From Haberlea rhodopensis (lineage: Eukaryota; Streptophyta; Magnoliopsida; Lamiales; Gesneriaceae): 64,000 nt of DNA. The notes below the pieces were generated by a model that had not been told where the DNA came from, did not search any database, and saw only the letters and a list, made by a program, of their open reading frames with translations. Shown here piece after piece: positions 11,113 to 22,646 of this stretch. Positions within the stretch are counted from its first letter, which is position 1; each line of letters starts with the position of its first letter. A program made the position numbers and the translations under genes. The stretch lies in NCBI GenBank assembly GCA_907163345.1, contig CAJQUN010000014.1, positions 3,162,001-3,226,000 on the forward strand. The letters run 5' to 3'.

Positions 11113-12393
11113 ATGGACGATCATCAAAAAGGAAAACTGAAAAGGGTGGAGGCAGGGGAGGTTAAGGATTCTGGAATTAAACAGCATACGATTATCTCTT
11201 CTTCGATTGCTGCAGAATCAGTTTTTCATAACATTGATCTTCTTACCGAAATTTTACGACGTTTACCTGCTAGATCTCTCATGAGATTCAAATCCCTGAG
11301 TAAAAGTTGGCGTACTATAATAACCAGCAAATTCTTTTGTTTACTCTGGCAGCAGCATCAGGATCCGGGGCTTATATTGATGACTGGGGATATAGGGGTC
11401 AGCCCCCGCCCGCATCGCTACATCCCTGTTTCTGGTCCCAAAGCAGGCGTTCCTAAGTTCGTGTTTGATCACGTTTTATTCTCCCACGTTTCGCAGTCGT
11501 GTAATGGTTTTTTACTCTGTATGAGTCCTGATGATGATACTCGTAATGATGTCTTTTGGGTCTATAATCCAACCACTTTCAAAGTGATCGTTCTTCCGCC
11601 GTTGTTGTTCGATGGTAAAGAAGGTGTTGATGCTTGCATGATTCATTCTCACAATTGTGAGTGTAAACTTTCACACCTTAGTCTGGCTTTCGATCACCTC
11701 TCACATGGCAGAGTGGTTGCTCTTGCACAATGTTTTGTTAATGGAAAGGACCTCTTTTATCAAGTTTACGTGACTAAAAACAATGGCAAGTGGAAGCATT
11801 CGGGCCAGCTTTTCGAGTATAACAGAAATCTTTCTGCTGGTGTGTATTGGAACAATTCCATCATCTGGCTTGGTAAAGACGTGACATTATGCTTCGATCT
11901 TGATTCAGAGGTGCTGCACCACGTGGGCACCTCGCTTCCCCGTTGTGAAGTCCATGAACCATATTACTTTGGGGAATCAGGAGGACATTTGCATTTCATT
12001 CAAAAGCAGAATAGTAAATTGATTATTTACGAAATGATGTCTGATTTATCTTGGTTCGAAAAAGGCCGCATTTGCTTGAGCCAGATCGATGCATCTCTTT
12101 CCCAATTATTAGGTTCGGACTATACTGATGAAAATTTCGGGTACACAGGTTGGGGTTTGCAGAGCAGTGATTCAAAGTTTAATGTTGTTTCCTTGTTTGA
12201 AGACGAAAAAGATTCAATCTTGGTGTTGGCATCAAGATACCATGTCATTTCTTACAGAATGCAAGACCAGACGTGGAGGAAGCTTTGTGAGTGGGAGTTC
12301 ATTGGACGATACCATAAATATTCAAATTGTCGTTATGAAAGTCATAGGAATGCGCATCAGCATGTTGAGACCATATTTCAGTTCCAAGATTAA
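11113..12393 (+). CDS. F-box protein, unit A copy (full length)
   Basis: A single-exon frame of 426 residues. An F-box lies at about 40-80 (DLLTEILRRLPARSLMRFKS, then KSWRTII), the module that docks on SKP1 in SCF ubiquitin ligases. It is followed by an F-box-associated region with NGFLLCM and VFWVYNPTTFKVIVLPP (about 130-162) and a C-terminal part ending FQFQD. The layout matches the large plant At5g07610-like class, where the C-terminal region is thought to recruit substrate; the target is unknown. Compared with the unit C copy it has nine extra residues (KLSHLSLAF) after HNCEC from a 27-bp in-frame difference, and one residue fewer in the Asp run. The start is supported by conserved leader sequence in three copies. 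No stop or frameshift is present. Confidence 0.9.
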   Translation: MDDHQKGKLKRVEAGEVKDSGIKQHTIISSSIAAESVFHNIDLLTEILRRLPARSLMRFKSLSKSWRTIITSKFFCLLWQQHQDPGLILMTGDIGVSPRPHRYIPVSGPKAGVPKFVFDHVLFSHVSQSCNGFLLCMSPDDDTRNDVFWVYNPTTFKVIVLPPLLFDGKEGVDACMIHSHNCECKLSHLSLAFDHLSHGRVVALAQCFVNGKDLFYQVYVTKNNGKWKHSGQLFEYNRNLSAGVYWNNSIIWLGKDVTLCFDLDSEVLHHVGTSLPRCEVHEPYYFGESGGHLHFIQKQNSKLIIYEMMSDLSWFEKGRICLSQIDASLSQLLGSDYTDENFGYTGWGLQSSDSKFNVVSLFEDEKDSILVLASRYHVISYRMQDQTWRKLCEWEFIGRYHKYSNCRYESHRNAHQHVETIFQFQD

Positions 12394-13308
12394 TATCTGG
12401 TGTATTTTCTTGGTCAAATTCAAATCTACTTCTATTCTTCTAGTCTTCTCTATCATCCTTATATCGTATTTGATTTGAAAACACTGAATCGAAAATTTGG
12501 ACAATTTATTTATATATTTATGTTCACATATATTTTTTATATTCACGCACTTGAATCTGTTTTCTTCTTCACTCCATCTAATTTTTAGTCAGTTTTTAAT
12601 CATGTTAAATAAATTTAACAACAGAACTATTGTCCTAATTTTCCAGTTAAAAAATCCACCACTACAAAAACTTGAGGTCTAAGAACGGAAAATGTAATTG
12701 TGGTCACAAAACAAGTGACTTATACAAAAAATTATTAGTTAGAATAAAAAAATAAAAAAATGTAATGATGGATTTATTAAAATTCATCCTTAATATGCAT
12801 GGTGTTATGATCAAATGATTGTGTTAGGATTAAATTCTTACCACAGTAATACTATTTGGTGAGAAAAAATTGAACAAAGAGAGTAAATCTTCTAACTAGA
12901 TTGGTATCGAATAGCTTAGGTATGTGACCAAAAGTCAAATGAAGAAAAGGATGACCGGAGTCGGAAATAATACGCACCATATGTCTCTCAATATATACGC
13001 ACCATATATTCCAAAGATCTAAATTCAGAAAACTGTTTTTTAAAAAATTTAAAATTAAATTTTAAGGTGCCGGACCCTTTGTATTTTTGCAACCCTGGCC
13101 TCTTTGGACCGGTTTTATCATAAAAAATTTGATTCTTTTGCTATTTAGAAATATTTATAAAATTAAATATCCCTTTTAAAGTTTTTTTTTCTTTTTGGGA
13201 AAAATATTTTCCATTAATTTCTTATTAATATATACCAAAAAGCCTTTTTGCAACACTTACAACATCAATTTGATAATTTAGGAGTGAATGCAAAAGTAAT
13301 TCTACATA
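11964..13308. repeat. Internal duplicate pair, copy 1 (F-box 3' half plus 3' flank)
   Basis: This segment is repeated in the same orientation at 15149-16507. Similarity begins at TTACTTTGGGGAATCAGG inside the F-box frame and ends after attctacata. The second copy carries an extra ~60 bp near 15789-15850 and scattered changes. The duplication predates the A/B segmental duplication because both units carry it. Confidence 0.9.
12660..12670 (+). repeat. CACTA-type terminal motif
   Basis: CACTACAAAAA has the wording of the ends of plant CACTA (En/Spm) transposons. It occurs in the 3' flank of every F-box copy or fragment. No matching TTTTTGTAGTG end with a 3-bp target duplication was found, so it may be a truncated miniature element or chance. 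Confidence 0.25.
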
Positions 13309-15148
13309 GCACGTGATCAGACATATCGATAGTTAGTGAAGTACAGAGTTTGAACGGGTTCATTCTACAGTAGTCATCATATAATTGAGAAAAACAAAAA
13401 ACAAAAAAGTATATATCAAACTGAGTTGGAATTCCAGTCAGCACCAATGCACCATATATCATGCTTGAAGTGATGAAAGAGGATTTTGAGGTGAAAAATA
13501 TATTAAAAGAAAATAGACAAAATAATTACATATGTATTTTTATGACCTTAATTATGTCTTTCATTAAATGTATTTTAAAATTTCTTTATGATTTCATGCC
13601 TTATGTCAATACTAGTTATTATTGCGCGGTGCCCGTACCCAACGTCAAAATCAATGAGCAAACAAACACCTAAAAGTATGAAAAATCTTACCTCTTGAGT
13701 GGCAACAAGGAGAAATCAAAGAAGTTTGTTGCATCCAATGTTTTGGGGAACCAAAATCGATTATTGTCAGAAACCCTTTTGGTTTACACATGTTCTTAAG
13801 AAAGATTTAACAAACATCAAGTGTATAACCAAAAGAATTCAACCTCGTAGAGAATCATCTATATCCAGCAATGGAGAAGTTTAAAATCTATATGAGTGAA
13901 TTATTACTTATCGAAGGGTTTCTACGAATAAAACCGTAAAAAGATAAGCAATTCCCTAGTAGAATAAATTATTAAAGAATTGTTCTCTCGGAAAATAATC
14001 AACAAAACTCATTATTGATAACAAATATTCATCGAATTCGTAACAGCTTAGTTTGCTACCTCCATATCCAGGCCTTGTCAATCATTGCCAATTTGCCATC
14101 ATTGTAGCTAGACTAAAGTGGACTCATACGTAACCTTTTTTTCATTTTCCTGTTATAGTTAATACTTATTAGTAGCGTTTTAATGTTCTTTAATGGTATG
14201 ATCTATTTTACACCGGGAATAATATCTATATAGTGAAATCCAGGAATGCATATAAATACAAGTAGGTCCTATATAAAATATAGGAGGAACCCATGCATCC
14301 AACAATTTCCACTATTCAAAGACTCACTGTATAGAATGAGCTTTACTTTCTGTGATGGACAATCATAAGCAACCAATATACCAATTTCTCATCAATCACT
14401 AAACAGTCTTTATATAAAAATGCTTCACAATATAAACATTTTTTTCTCTACAAGTCACTAACTTAATACCAAGAACAAATGCAAAATAGTGCACCGGATT
14501 TTATTTTGAACATGAAGGATGGGATTTCAATTGTACATTTTATCAAATTGTATTAATCAAAAAATCTAAGTTCTTGTCCATCGCCCAAAAACACCAAGTT
14601 GCCGAATAAATTTACTGTACACCCCATAACAAGCACTTATAAAATATAATGAGCTACAATGATGTTAGGTTGGCATGTAGAATCAAATGATGTATGGTTA
14701 CTCACATCTGCCACGTATAAATTGGTGATTCAAATCCATCAACACGTTAATACTTAAGATATATTTGTGATGTTGCACCTTGGAGAAGCTTCCCAAATAA
14801 AGTCGTTACCTCATCCATCATTCCACTCAATGGCTAAATTGTTTTCTTAGTCAGCTTATTGATGCTTGCCACAAAGTAAAAATGAGATGATAGAAATTGG
14901 AATTCAATCAAATGCAGGAGAAACTCATTTAGTGGCAATCAAACACATGTCAGGAGGAGTGAGTGTGCTTGTAACCAAATATCAGGAATAAGCTGGAGAA
15001 AAAAATTAGATAGGACAAAACAATGACTTCAATAAGGGCCCAATGTGGAAATAATGCCCATTTTTTTGGGGAAAAAAGAAAGGAAAATGTGCTGAAGTGT
15101 GGGGATCCCAAAGTGTTACCTAGGAAGAACTTTTGATGTCTATTCATC
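13309..15148. other. Spacer between F-box gene and F-box fragment, unit A
   Basis: Non-coding sequence kept in all three units (units B and C: about 29754-31606 and 47135-48976). It begins near a Helitron-like terminus at 13612. A 61-codon frame at 13699-13884 is retained in all three units but resembles nothing known and may just be conserved because the duplication is recent. Confidence 0.4.
13612..13633 (-). mobile_element. Helitron-like 3' terminus, unit A (hairpin arm deleted)
   Basis: On the minus strand the sequence reads GCGC-rich arm, an 8-base AT spacer AATAATAA, then CTAG followed by T. In units B and C the complete hairpin is present; unit A has lost 13 bp (ggcaccgcgcaaa), removing one arm. 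Helitron 3' ends are a short GC hairpin followed by CTRR, inserted between A and T, which fits here. The partner 5' end (TC...) was not identified. Confidence 0.45.
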
Positions 15149-15578
15149 TTACTTTGGGGAATCAGGAGGACATTTGCATTTCATTCAAAAGCAGAATAGT
15201 AAATTGATTATTTACGAAATGATGTCTGATTTATCTTGGTTCGAAAAAGGCAGCATTTGCTTGAGCCAGATCGATGCATCTCTTTCCCAATTATTAGGTT
15301 CGGACTATACTGATGAAAATTTCGGGTACATAGGTTGGGGTTTGCAGAGCAGTGATTCAAAGTTTAATGTTGTTTCCTTGTTTGAAGACGAAAAAGATAC
15401 AATCTTGGTGTTGGCATCAAGATACCATGTCATTTCTTACAGAATGCAAGACTAGACGTGGAGGAAGCTTTGTGAGTGGGAGTTCATTGGACGATACCAT
15501 AAATATTCAAATTGTCGTTATGAAAGTCATAGGAATGCGCATCAACATGTTGAGACCATATTTCAGTTCCAAGATTAA
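15149..15578 (+). pseudogene. F-box 3' fragment, unit A (nonsense-mutated)
   Basis: Duplicate of the last ~143 codons of the F-box gene, starting at YFGESGGHLHFIQKQ and lacking the F-box domain. A CAG-to-TAG change at 15453 ends the frame right after RMQD; homologous sequence continues to the ancestral stop at 15576-15578. An open frame from 15099 adds a chance N-terminus (MGIPKCYLGRTFDVYSS). Without an F-box it cannot be a normal SCF adaptor. Confidence 0.85.
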
Positions 15579-16587
15579 TATCTGGTGTATTTTCTTGGTC
15601 AAATTCAAATCTACTTCTATTCTCCTAGTCTTCTCTATCATCCTTATATCGTATATATACTTTGATTTGAAAACTCTGAATCAAAAATTTGGACAATTTA
15701 TTTATATATTTATGTTCACATATATTTTTTATATTCACGCACTTGAATCTGTTTTCTTCTGCACTCCATTTAATTTTTAGTCAGTTTTTAAGGATATATT
15801 TATATTTTACTTCTGTTTAATGGTTTTTTTTTTTTTAAATGAAGCTATGCTGTTAAATAAATTTAACAACAGAACTATTGTCCTAATTTTCCAGTTAAAA
15901 AATCCACCACTACAAAAACTTGAGGTCTAAGAACGGAAAATGTAACGGTGGTCACCAAACAACCGCGTATAAATAAATAAATAAAATGTAATGATGGATT
16001 TATAAAAATCCGTCCTTAATATGCATGGTGTTAGGATCAACGCTTACCACAATAATACTATTTGGTGAGAAAAAATTGAACAAAGAGAGAGTAAATCTTC
16101 TAATTGGATTGGTATCGAATAGCTTAGGTATGTGACCAAAAGTCAAATGAAGAAAAGGATGACCGGAGAAGGAAATAATACGCACCATATATATCTGAAT
16201 ATATACGCACCATATATTCCAAAGATCTAATTTAGAAAACTGTTTTTAAAAAATTTAAAATTAAATTTTAAGGTGCCCTTTGTATTTTTGCAACCCTGGC
16301 CTCTTTGGACCATTTTTATTAAAAATAAATTGATTCTTTTGCTATTTAGAAATATATATAAAATTAAATATCCCTTTTAGAGTTTTTTTTTCTTTTTGGG
16401 AAAAATATTTTCCATTTTTCTTATTAATATATACCAAAAGGCCTTTTGAAACATTTACTACATCAATTTGATAATTTAGGAGTGGAATAGAAAAGTAATT
16501 CTACATAAATCCAGGATTCTATCAAATGAATGTTCGCAAATTTCCTGCCCATAAAAATCTTAGGCAAAGAAAAAAAATCTACATTAA

Positions 16588-16712
16588 CCAAATAGTAGAG
16601 TGGACTGAGTTTCCGATTTTTTTTAAAACCCATCTCCCTTTAGGAAATGACTCGTGTTCGAGTCTCGTATTATAACGAGTAAAAACTTTAGCACCTCCAC
16701 CATTTAAAAGAA
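16588..16712 (+). mobile_element. tRNA-derived SINE-like sequence (unit A)
   Basis: A box-A-like TAGTAGAGTGG (16593-16603) is followed about 50 bp later by a box-B-like GTTCGAGTCT (16656-16665). That spacing is typical of tRNA-derived plant SINEs transcribed by RNA polymerase III. Ends and target duplication were not resolved. The same sequence lies at about 33046-33170 in unit B. Confidence 0.35.
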
Positions 16713-17132
16713 AAATAGAAAGGACCAAGAAAAAGAACGGAGAGATATTTTAACAACAAAAATATGATCATTTATGTTAGTTTTTAGTTTTTCTCTTTTT
16801 TACGGTGTTGGCAGTTGGCACAAACCTCTTGGATGCGTATTTCAATTAAATTTTAAATGGCACGCGATTTGTTGATTTTTTTTTCCTTTTCCTCATAATT
16901 TTTACTATTCATGAAGAGAAAATATTACCCAACATCCACATTATAATTTGGATAAATAAATTTAGATAAACATGTATACCACAACAAAAGTTGTTTAAAA
17001 AAAATAACACATTTTGTGGTTTATGATAATTGATTTTGTCCAGTGAATAATTTTATTTATTTATTAATCATAAAGATGGATATATATATAAAATTCGCTG
17101 TCAATTTATTGAAGCATTTAGGGCTGTGAGAA

Positions 17133-17176
17133 TGGGCCTCGTTTCTTGAACTCTTTAGGCCTGTCATAATGGCCCA
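17133..17176 (+). promoter_or_regulatory. Paired site II (TGGGCC/GGCCCA) motifs
   Basis: TGGGCC at 17133-17138 and its reverse complement GGCCCA at 17171-17176 lie 70-115 bp upstream of the start codon at 17246. Site II motifs bind TCP factors in promoters of ribosomal and mitochondrial genes. Same arrangement upstream of 33704. Confidence 0.45.
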
Positions 17177-17245
17177 CTTGCCCTATTATATGTTCCGCGT
17201 TTTTCAATTCGTTCCTTTAATTTTTTTCCTACCGCTTCGATTGAG

Positions 17246-17500
17246 ATGGCGTGGCGTATCGAAGCGGCGCTGGAACAGGGATCGTTCGGAAATGCAAAAG
17301 GACGACATTTACTCCGACGGTTGGTGATGCTTGATGACCATTCATTCCGCCTTCTAGTGATGCATTTTGAATATGTATATATTACTCGTCATTCTTTCCT
17401 TGCTTTTTATGATATTTGGATTTGGATTTGGATTTGGATTGGATTTGTTCTCTTGCTTCACTACAAATACGAAAAGGTTATGATGCTTAAAATTTTTTAG
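17246..17500 (+). CDS. Short gene start with site II promoter motifs, truncated (unit A)
   Basis: The first ~38 codons (MAWRIEAALEQGSFGNAKGR onward to DDHSFRLL) are GC-richer than the surroundings and look like a first exon; the remaining codons cross a (GGATTT)n tract and look like intron. Upstream lie TGGGCC (17133) and GGCCCA (17171), site II elements known from promoters of growth-related plant genes. I do not recognise the protein. The locus is interrupted about 500 bp downstream by LTR-element sequence at 17782, and I found no further exons. The unit B copy (33704-33958) differs by one residue. Confidence 0.35.
   Translation: MAWRIEAALEQGSFGNAKGRHLLRRLVMLDDHSFRLLVMHFEYVYITRHSFLAFYDIWIWIWIWIGFVLLLHYKYEKVMMLKIF
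17413..17442 (+). repeat. (GGATTT)n hexanucleotide repeat
   Basis: About four to five consecutive GGATTT units, also present in unit B near 33871-33900. Confidence 0.85.
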
Positions 17501-17781
17501 CTTCAGTTTATATAAATCCTATATATGTTACTTTGTTTCCTTTGTTCACTGGAAGGTAGTTCACGATTCATTTACCCATGTTGCTATGTCATGTACGATG
17601 ATTTTGGTTTTCCCAGTATTTGCTTAATTATTTTACGAATTGGTTGTCTTTTATTTGAAATTTTACTCTTGGTTCACTACGAAAAGGTTTTATGATTTTA
17701 AATTTCTTGTTTCAGTGTATCCCTCCTATATTACTTTGTATTGCTCGTTCATTGGTGTGCCATCCACGCTTCATTTACCCC

Positions 17782-18034
17782 TGTTGCATAACAAAAAAAA
17801 AATCATATTTTTTAAACAACATATTTCTCCCCCTTTTTGTGTGAATCAAAAAGGAAGACAAATAAAATGTATTCTCCCTCAATGATTGAGATTAAACTTT
17901 ACCCCTTAATTTTAAAATGTTTGCAAATTTGAGCAAGTGAGGGGCAAATGTGGTAGGCTAAAACAAATTAAAAAATGCAATGAACATTAAATTTTGAACA
18001 AAAATAACTTCTTTTGATGATGGACGAAGCATAG
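17782..18034 (-). mobile_element. Internal segment of a non-autonomous LTR element, left part (unit A)
   Basis: Matches 25371-25617 (tgttgcataa... to gatgaagcata), which sits just inside the PPT side of the 1,654-bp LTR. Here it is cut off from the rest of its element by the Tnt1-like insertion and resumes at 23103. Its left edge at 17782 lacks the ~60 bp PPT-proximal part, so the element is truncated on that side. Confidence 0.75.
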
Positions 18035-18491
18035 TGTTGGGAAAATAACGCAATATTTTCTAGTCAGATATGTGGGAGCAAAAAAAAATGCGGAATAAAA
18101 ACACAAGATTTACGTGGTTCGGCAAAAATTAGCCTACGTCCACGGGGCTGCTGCAGATCTTTTATTGAAGAAAAATACAAGTGTTTACAAAACACTAACA
18201 ACACTCAATCTGAAAAACACTCAGAAAATTATACATCAATTTTCTAACACTAGTATTTTTACTCTGATTGCACTGTGTTATTTTTCTCTCTACAATTTGG
18301 TATTTTTTCTGAATGAAATTGTAACTCTATTTTTAGAATTTATTCACGCGTTGTTTACGTGTAATTGACAAAAAAAAATTTGCCAATTTTTCTTCACACG
18401 TCTCTGACAAATTTTTATGCAGATTTCCTTGAAAATTTTTGGCCAATTTTCAACAAATATGGGCCCCCCATATTTATTCCTTTGACTAACA
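18035..18491 (-). repeat. 3' LTR of the unit A Tnt1-like element
   Basis: 457 bp, minus strand TGTTAGTC...CCCAACA. The TATA position reads TAAAAATA on the minus strand (18328-18335) instead of the TATAAATA kept in both unit B LTRs. Nearly identical to 22647-23102. Confidence 0.93.
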
Positions 18492-18502
18492 ATCTCCCAC
18501 TT
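18492..18502 (-). promoter_or_regulatory. Polypurine tract of the unit A Tnt1-like element
   Basis: AAGTGGGAGAT on the minus strand directly abuts the 3' LTR, the standard plus-strand primer of plant copia elements. The equivalent in unit B is at 34940-34950. Confidence 0.85.
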
Positions 18503-18535
18503 GAAGACTGATCTCAATCTGTCTTCACACCTCGA

Positions 18536-21500
18536 TCAATGCAGCAGCCTCTTCTGGCCTGTCAATCTATCAAGCCAACACAACTTCAGTTTATCAATGG
18601 TCACCACCTTTGTTAACATATCTGCTGGATTCTTACTTCCTTGGATCTTCTCTAATGTTAGCACATCATCCTCAAGCAGAGATCTGATGAAGTGATAACG
18701 GAGACCAATATGTTTTGTTCTAGAGTGGAATGCTGAATTCTTTGCCAGATGTATTGCACTCTGACTATCACTATACAAAACATTCTTCTCCTGATTGAAT
18801 CCCAGCTCTGTTAACAAACCTTGAAGCCATATCAATTCTTTACTAGCTTCAGTCACTGCAACATATTCAGCCTCTGTAGTGGATAAAGCTACAATTTTTT
18901 GTATCCGCGACATCCAACTAACAACTGTAGTTCCAACAATGAATACATATCCTGTGGTGCTTTTTCGATGATCGACATCACCTCCATAGTCTGCATCTAC
19001 GTAACCTTGTACTTTTAGTTCTCATTTTCCAAAGTACAAACACTTCTTTGCAGTGCCTCGTAGATACCTCAAAATCCACTTAACTGCTTCCCAATGAGCC
19101 TTTCCTGGATTTGACATAAACCTGCTGACGACTCCCACTGCATGGGCAATGTCTGGCCTTGTACAGACCATTGCGTACATCAAACTCCCAATGGCTGAAG
19201 CATAAGGAACTTTAGCCATGGACTCTTTTTCTTCCTCCGTCTGAGGACATTGGTCATTGGATAGGCGAAAATGACTAGCCAAAGGTGTGCTCACTGATTT
19301 GGCATCGCCCATGTTGAATCTCTGCAAAACACGATTGATATACTCCGCCTGAGATAACTGCAAAATTCCCTTTTGCTTATCTCTCGTGATTTGCATTCCA
19401 AGAATCTTTCTTGCTGGACCCAAGTCCTTCATTTCAAATTCTTTTGACAACTGCTGTTTCAAGTTTCTGATATCGTCCATATCAGAACCAGCTACTAACA
19501 TATCATCGACATAAAGTAGCAAAATGATATAACTGGACTTATATATCTTGAAATAGCAACAATGGTCGGCGTTGCTCCTCTGGAAACCTTCCTTGTGCAT
19601 AAAGCCGTCAAACTTTAAGTACCATTGTCTTGGAGCTTGTTTCAGGCCGTACAAGCTCTTTTTCAATTTGCACACCTTATTCTCCATCCCTTTCTTTTCG
19701 AAACCTTCTGGTTGAAACATATAGATCTCCTTATCAATGTCTCCGTGAAGAAACGCAGTCTTCACGTCCAGTTGCTCAAGATGGAGGCTTTCACTGGCAA
19801 CAATACTCAATACAGTCCTAATAGTATTGAGCTTCACAACCGGGGCAAAAATCTCTGAGTAGTCAACTCCTTCTTTTTGCTGAAACCCTTTGACGACCAG
19901 TCGGGCTTTGTATCTCATGGAACCATCATGATCTTCCTTTACCCGATACACCCATTTGTTGTGAAGTGCCTTCTTGTCCATAGGCAACTCAACAAGTTCC
20001 CATGTCTGATTGGACATCAAAGACTTCATCTCGTCTTTCATGGCAAGCTCCCACTTGCCGGCATCTTTGGTCTGACATGCTTCATCGTAGCATTCAGGCT
20101 CACCTGCATCAGTTAGCAACAGATAGTTCATATACCTTCTGTTAGGTACATGAGGCCGAGAACTCCTTCTCAATTCATGAACTGGAGCAGGAGATGCATC
20201 ATGCTGCTGCTCGCTGTCTTGATCAATTGATTCCCCTAACTGAGGAATCTCAACTATCTGTTCCACATGACTTTCTGGGACATCGTCCACCTCTGCATAC
20301 GCTGGCTCACTCTGTTCTGAGTCGCTGCCAACTGTGTTATGCCTGTCCTTATACATCACTCGTTCGTTGAATATTACATCTCTGCTGCGAATCATCTTTT
20401 TGTTTTCATCATCCCAAATACGGTAGCCAAACTCATCTTCACCATAACCAATGAAAGTGCACTTCTTTGATTTGGGATCAAGTTTGTTTCTGAGTGCATC
20501 ATTGATATGCACATATGCTACACAGCCGAAAACTTTAAGATATGAGAGGTTTACCTCTTTTCCGCTCCATACCTCTTCTGGTATTCTATGCTCCAATGGT
20601 ACCGATGGACCTCGGTTAATCAAGTAAGCTGCTGTGTTGACTGCTTCTGCCTAGAACTGCTTTGGCAGGCCTGATTGTACCCGCATGCTTCTGGCTCGTT
20701 CTGTCAACGTCCGGTTCATACGCTCAGCTACACCATTGTGTTGAGGCGTACCAGGCACGGTTCTCTCCATTCTGATCCCATGCTCATAGCAGAACTTCTT
20801 GAATCTGGTGTCTTCATATTCACCACCATTGTCGGTTCTGAGCTTCTTTATCTTCACCCCTGTCTCATTTTCAACCATTGCTTTCCAAATCTTGAAAGCC
20901 TCAAATACTTCTGACTTATATTTCAGAAAGTAAACCCATACTTTCCTGGAGTGATCATCAATAAAAGTCACAAAGTAGTGTTTCCCACTAATGGATGAGA
21001 CAGTCGTTGGTCCCCAAACATCAGAGTGAACTAGTTCAAGTTTCACCTTCTTTGGGGTTCTTGTACCTGTCTGAAAGCTAACTCTTTTCTGCTTTCCAAA
21101 AATACACCCTTCACACGTGTCAATATCAATTGACTGAAGGCTCGGAAGCTTCCCCTTTGAGTGCATAACCTTCATTCCTTTCTCACTCATGTGACCAAGT
21201 CTCTGGTGCCACAGAGTAGGACTTTCTGTGTCTGCTGCAACTGCAATTGAACAGCGTGCTCCTGCTGTCATGTAAAGAGTACCACTCTTATTGCCTCGAG
21301 CAATTATCATTGCACCTTTTGAGATCTTCCAAGTATCACCGTGAAAGACTGTTGTATGACCTTCACTGGCCAACGGAGATTAAGTTCTTTCTCAGATCGG
21401 GAATATGTCTGACATCCTTCAGTTCCCATATAGACCCGTTCAACTTAATCTTTATAATACCTTTGCCAACAATCTCGCAAGATTGTTCATTACCAAGGTA

Positions 21501-22481
21501 GACTTTACCAAGGTTGCCGGGGACATATTTCTCGAAGAGTTCTCTCTGCGAAGTAGCATGGAATGATGCTCCAGAGTCTAACACCCAAGACTCTTCTTTG
21601 CACTCTAAGGAACATATTAATGCATCATCTCCAGAAGCAACGTTTGCTTCTGCCTTCACCTCCTGATTCTTCGGTGCATTTTTGCACTGATTTTTATAAT
21701 GTCCGGGCTGCCCGCATTTCCAGCACTCAATAGTCTTTGAGTTCTGAGAATTAGGGGGATTCCTAGATTTGGACCTCCTGTCCATTTGTTTGCCACGCCC
21801 ACCTCATCTGTTTGATTTTCTACCTCTGGACTCTGTATGTAATACTGAAGAGGTTGATGATTCATTTGAATCTCTCCGTCTGATCTCTTCACTGAGAACC
21901 AGATCACGAACATCGTCAAATTTCAACTTAGTACTTCCCGATGAGCTACTCACAGCTGTGACAGTAGCATTCCAGCTTTCCGGCAGGGAAGACAAAAGTA
22001 TTAATGCTCGTACTTCATCATCAAAATCAATGCTAACTGAACTCAACTGGGTTGTCACTGTGTTGAGTTCATTGAGGTGTTGAGCTACCGATCCGCCTTC
22101 TACCATTCGCAAATTGAACAACCGCCTCATCAAATGAACTTTGTTTGAAGCTGATGGCTTCTCGTACATGCTTGAAAGAGCCGCCATAAGACCCGCATTG
22201 GTCTTTTCTTTTGCTATGTTGAAAGCAACGTTGCGTGACAACGTCAGTCGGATAACTCCGAGAGCTTTTCTATCTAGAAGAGCCCATTCTTCATCTTTCA
22301 TGCCTTCTGGCTTCATACCCGAGAGAGGTTGATAAAGGCCTTTCTGGTACATATGGTCTTCTATTTGCATTTTCCAAAAGCCAAAATCTGAACCATTGAA
22401 CTTTTCAATATTCATTTTTCCTTCATCTGCCGCCATTACTCCCACTCGAACCTGACTCCCACCGGATTGCTGTTTTGACAA
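18536..22481 (-). pseudogene. Defective gag-pol of the unit A Tnt1-like element
   Basis: Order on the minus strand: gag (22481-21804, FNGSDFGFWKMQ), zinc knuckle CWKCGQPGHYKNQC and protease VLDSGAS (21785-21363), GAG-pre-integrase and integrase with LVHSDVWGP and TDNGGEY (21373-20651), reverse transcriptase with LLYVDDM (20623-19022), RNase H with STTEAEY (18913-18536). Breaks: an in-frame TGA after gag (about 21804), a small deletion at ISVGQ/ASEG (about 21365), a Trp-to-TAG in FWAEA (20651-20653) and a TGA after YFGK (19022-19024). The first two and the last are shared with unit B; the TAG is private to A, as is an 11-bp loss near the 3' end. It cannot make a full polyprotein. Confidence 0.92.
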
Positions 22482-22630
22482 TTTTTGAAAATCACCGTGT
22501 TATTGAAAAACACCTGCGGACGAATTTGGTATTGCTGACCAAATCACTATTCACGAAATCACTATTCACGAAATCTCTATTCACGAAATTCACTATTCAT
22601 GTGAATAGTAACCCGACAAAATTAACAATC

Positions 22631-22644
22631 AAGCTCTGATACCA
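22631..22644 (-). promoter_or_regulatory. Primer-binding site of the unit A Tnt1-like element
   Basis: TGGTATCAGAGCTT on the minus strand, two bases from the 5' LTR, is complementary to the 3' end of plant initiator tRNA-Met. Same site in unit B at 39075-39088. Confidence 0.9.
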
Positions 22645-22646
22645 GT

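Noticed and set aside
12128..12478. 116-codon frame overlapping the end of the F-box gene
   Set aside because: Out-of-frame shadow of the F-box C-terminus; repeated in every copy for the same reason.
13699..13884. 61-codon frame kept in all three units
   Set aside because: Conservation is expected from the recent duplication and no homolog or start context supports a gene.
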